From contig JAUWSD010000055.1 in NCBI GenBank assembly GCA_030610225.1, positions 1 to 7,687 of the forward strand: a DNA stretch of 7,687 nt, in the 5' to 3' direction. Below, one piece after another: positions 5,819 to 7,687 of the stretch. This stretch comes from Chloroflexota bacterium (GTDB taxonomy: Bacteria > Chloroflexota > Anaerolineae > Anaerolineales > UBA11579). Made by a program: the position numbers and the translations under genes. Under the pieces are notes generated by a model that saw only the letters and a list, made by a program, of their open reading frames with translations, had not been told where the DNA came from and did no database searches. Every line of letters begins with the position of its first letter. Position 1 is the first letter of the stretch.

Positions 5819-6604
5819 TTACTCCGGGTATTCGTCTGGAATTCCAACTATATTGTAACCCGAATCTACATAAAGTATCTCCCCCGTTGTTTTTGAAGAC
5901 AGGTCAGAGGCGAGGAATACAGCCGCGCCGCCGACATCTTCAATCGTGATATCCTGTCTGAGCGGTGCCATTAGCTTGAAACGCCTGTAGAGGTCTTTGA
6001 AACCTCTAACTCCTGCAGCCGCCAATGTGCGGATCGGGCCTGCGGATATTGCGTTTACGCGGATACCCTGCGGGCCAAAATCACGGGCAAGATAACGGGT
6101 GACAGATTCAAGAGCGGCTTTTGCAACGCCCATGACATTGTAGCTGGGCACCACTTTGACTGAGCCGTAATAAGTGAGCGTCATCAGGGAAGCACCTTTT
6201 CGCAGGACCGGCTGAAAGGCTTTTGCAATTGCGGAGAATGAAAACGCGCTGATCTCGAGTGCCATATTCCAGTTCTTGCGGCTGGTGTTATAAAAAGGCC
6301 CAACAAGTTCTTCTCTATCGGCATATGCGATAGCATGCACTAGGATGTCGATCTCGCCGAAATGCTCCTTTGCTTTTATGGCAACAGCTTCGATCTGCTC
6401 GTCGCTGGTGACATCACAGGCTTCCACGAAATCCAGGTTTAAAGATTCAGCAAGCGGAAAGACGCGTTTTTCAAATATTTCACCTGCATAGCTCACTCCA
6501 ACATTTGCACCGTGTTCGTGCAGGGCCTGGGTGATACCCCATGCGATCGAGCGTTTATTTGCAACACCAAAGACGAGGGCGTTTTTACCTTCAAGTAATT
6601 TCAT
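5819..6604 (-). CDS. fabI: Enoyl-[acyl-carrier-protein] reductase [NADH]
   Basis: A 261-residue protein, the usual FabI length. It catalyses the last, NAD(P)H-dependent reduction of trans-2-enoyl-ACP in each round of type II fatty-acid elongation, in the cytoplasm. The cofactor motif GVANKRSIAWG is at 13-23. The active site has Y145/Y146 and Y155-N-V-M-G-V-A-K162, the Tyr-x6-Lys spacing that separates FabI from ordinary SDR ketoreductases. SAGPIRTLAAAG (187-198) is the substrate-loop motif and is also the triclosan/isoniazid target region in relatives. GGAGG (6616-6612) lies 7 bases before ATG, inside the end of the upstream glycosylase gene. The stop and start of these genes overlap by one base (TAATG), so translation is likely coupled. 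Confidence 0.95.
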   Translation of the reverse strand: MKLLEGKNALVFGVANKRSIAWGITQALHEHGANVGVSYAGEIFEKRVFPLAESLNLDFVEACDVTSDEQIEAVAIKAKEHFGEIDILVHAIAYADREELVGPFYNTSRKNWNMALEISAFSFSAIAKAFQPVLRKGASLMTLTYYGSVKVVPSYNVMGVAKAALESVTRYLARDFGPQGIRVNAISAGPIRTLAAAGVRGFKDLYRRFKLMAPLRQDITIEDVGGAAVFLASDLSSKTTGEILYVDSGYNIVGIPDEYPE

Positions 6605-7227
6605 TATTGATCCTCCGAATATCTATGTTCTAGCCATTCTTCTGGAAGGTTGGCGAGAAAGCGCCAGGGGATACTCTTCCAGGGCTCCGGCACTGTGAAT
6701 AACCCAATCCGGGGTGATGTAGTTACGAATTGATCTGGGATTTCAAATCCTTCTTCGATGAACAATGTCGCATCTGGTTTGGTTAGATCATATTCATTAT
6801 ATTCTCTGCTGATCCCAAGTGCTTGAGTCAGTTTGGCAGGTCCATTTGTCCAGTTCTTCCTGGGTTGTTTCCCTCTTCTGACCTTGATCAGATCAATACC
6901 TGCATCAGGGATGATGGCCCTGATCAGTACAGCTTCCGGCTGACCTTCAGGTTGGGTGATGATATTGAAAAGCCAGTGCATGCCATAAGTGAAATAGACA
7001 TATGCATGGCCTGGTGGGCCGAACATGGGTTTCGTGCGTTCTGTTAATCCTGCTTTGGCATGACAGCCAAGGTCTTGCTCTCCACAGTATGCTTCCGCTT
7101 CAATAATTATCCCCGATATTCTTTGATCATCCTGGATGTGTACCAGGCGGCAGCCAAGGATCTCACGCGCAACAGGTAAAGTGTCCCGTGAAAAAAATGA
7201 GCGTGGGAGTCTATTGCTTTTTGTCAT
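6604..7227 (-). CDS. mpg: DNA-3-methyladenine glycosylase, AAG/MPG family
   Basis: A 207-residue monofunctional base-excision enzyme that removes alkylated and deaminated purines such as 3-methyladenine and hypoxanthine. The hallmark is IIEAEAY (41-47) with catalytic E45 and Y47. G-C-H56, KPMFGPPGHAYVYFTYG (66-82) with Y78 and Y81, and N88 match the base-pocket and intercalating residues of human AAG. NGPAKL (128-133) is the conserved late motif. Length is normal for bacterial members. No strong ribosome binding site is seen: GGAA at 7243-7240 is 12 bases from ATG, so translation may depend on ribosomes leaving the HAD gene, which ends 7 bases upstream. It is adjacent to fabI with overlapping ends, an association of convenience with no obvious pathway link. 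Confidence 0.93.
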   Translation of the reverse strand: MTKSNRLPRSFFSRDTLPVAREILGCRLVHIQDDQRISGIIIEAEAYCGEQDLGCHAKAGLTERTKPMFGPPGHAYVYFTYGMHWLFNIITQPEGQPEAVLIRAIIPDAGIDLIKVRRGKQPRKNWTNGPAKLTQALGISREYNEYDLTKPDATLFIEEGFEIPDQFVTTSPRIGLFTVPEPWKSIPWRFLANLPEEWLEHRYSEDQ

Positions 7228-7234
7228 TAAATAT

Positions 7235-7687
7235 TTAAATTCCGAGCAGAGGCAGAAGATCAGCGATGTTATAGATGATGGGGCAGTCTGTATCAGGGAA
7301 TAGGTCCCGGTGGTCGATCAGAACAGGGATGAGGCCGGCGTTTTTTGCACCCTGAACATCTGCGAAAGGATTATCGCCTACATAAAGCAACTCATGTGGT
7401 TTGGCTTTGGTTATTTCAAAGGTGGGGCCAAACACTTTTGGGTCTGGTTTCCAGGTATTTAATTCACCAGCAGTATAGTAAAAATCGAGAAGGTCTTTAA
7501 TTCCAATATCTTCAAGATACTCGTCACTAGGGCGTCTGCGATTAGTTACCAGGCCGGTTTTATAGCCTGCTGTGCGGATCGCTGAGAGCGTTGGGATGAT
7601 ATCGTCAGGAATATAATCCTCAGACACAAAACCATCATAAAGATGATCTAATGCTTTTTCTGAGCTTTCTTCGATCAGATCATCGGC
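7235..7687 (-). CDS. HAD-superfamily hydrolase, subfamily IA (N-terminus beyond the window)
   Basis: The frame is open from the right edge to TAA at 7237-7235, giving 150 visible residues. A possible GTG at 7627 is not the real start because the frame continues upstream (ADDLIEESSEKALDH...) in the style of a HAD cap domain. Visible motifs: motif II with T in GLVTNRR, motif III lysine in WKPDPKVF, and motif IV in YVGDNPFADVQGAKNAG with the D pair for magnesium. The nucleophile motif DxDxT should lie off-window. Such proteins are phosphoglycolate phosphatase-like or nucleotidase-like phosphatases. The substrate cannot be told. It is the first visible gene of the minus-strand unit HAD-mpg-fabI-bactofilin, whose promoter must lie beyond the window. 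Confidence 0.88.
   Translation of the reverse strand, partial: ADDLIEESSEKALDHLYDGFVSEDYIPDDIIPTLSAIRTAGYKTGLVTNRRRPSDEYLEDIGIKDLLDFYYTAGELNTWKPDPKVFGPTFEITKAKPHELLYVGDNPFADVQGAKNAGLIPVLIDHRDLFPDTDCPIIYNIADLLPLLGI

Noticed and set aside
1..7687. Genome-wide reassignment of UGA (genetic code 4 or 25)
   Set aside because: The other genes run full length without any in-frame TGA and encode Trp with TGG and Gly with GGN, so only this one codon would need special reading.

Overview
The window looks like bacterial chromosome with moderate GC content. A Chloroflexota (Anaerolineae-type) anaerobe is my best guess. That rests only on the style of the proteins (acidic anchored metalloprotease, lipoprotein foldase fusion, bactofilin, FabI) and not on a marker gene. 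Coding density is high, the only sizeable gap being a 204-base divergent promoter region (4177-4380). No mobile element, CRISPR array, tRNA or rRNA was seen.

Layout. (1) On the + strand, the end of an unidentified gene (1-128) is followed by a membrane-anchored HExxH metalloprotease (143-2155). A hairpin at 2169-2197 separates this from the convergent genes. (2) On the - strand, a lipoprotein gene runs from 4176 to 2923 and is followed by a DedA-family membrane protein (2851-2201). Between them lies a terminator whose loop carries an extended -10 promoter. (3) Divergent promoters in 4177-4380 serve the lipoprotein gene on one side and an NAD-dependent sugar epimerase (4381-5310) on the other. 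(4) On the - strand, a tightly packed unit reads HAD phosphatase (partial, from the right edge), Mpg-type DNA glycosylase, FabI enoyl-ACP reductase and bactofilin. It ends at a strong terminator at 5332-5361.

Main result. The lipoprotein gene looks like two ORFs (4176-3892 and 3867-2923), but it is one reading frame broken only by an in-frame TGA at 3894-3892. The TGA sits exactly where the first cysteine of a thioredoxin-fold CxxC active site belongs (EYGDFQ-TGA-PAC). It is followed, 23 nt downstream, by a perfect 6-bp GC-rich stem with a hexaloop carrying G at position 2, which fits a bacterial SECIS element. I therefore read it as a 417-residue selenoprotein: lipobox, acidic linker, DsbA-like domain with a U95-P-A-C98 active site, and a C-terminal cyclophilin-type peptidyl-prolyl isomerase. 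It would be a surface oxidoreductase and proline isomerase on a single lipid-anchored chain. Standard gene callers would split it and lose the active site. The eight gene ends that can be read in full or in part all use TAA or TAG, and no other gene needs TGA read through, which argues against a general change of code.
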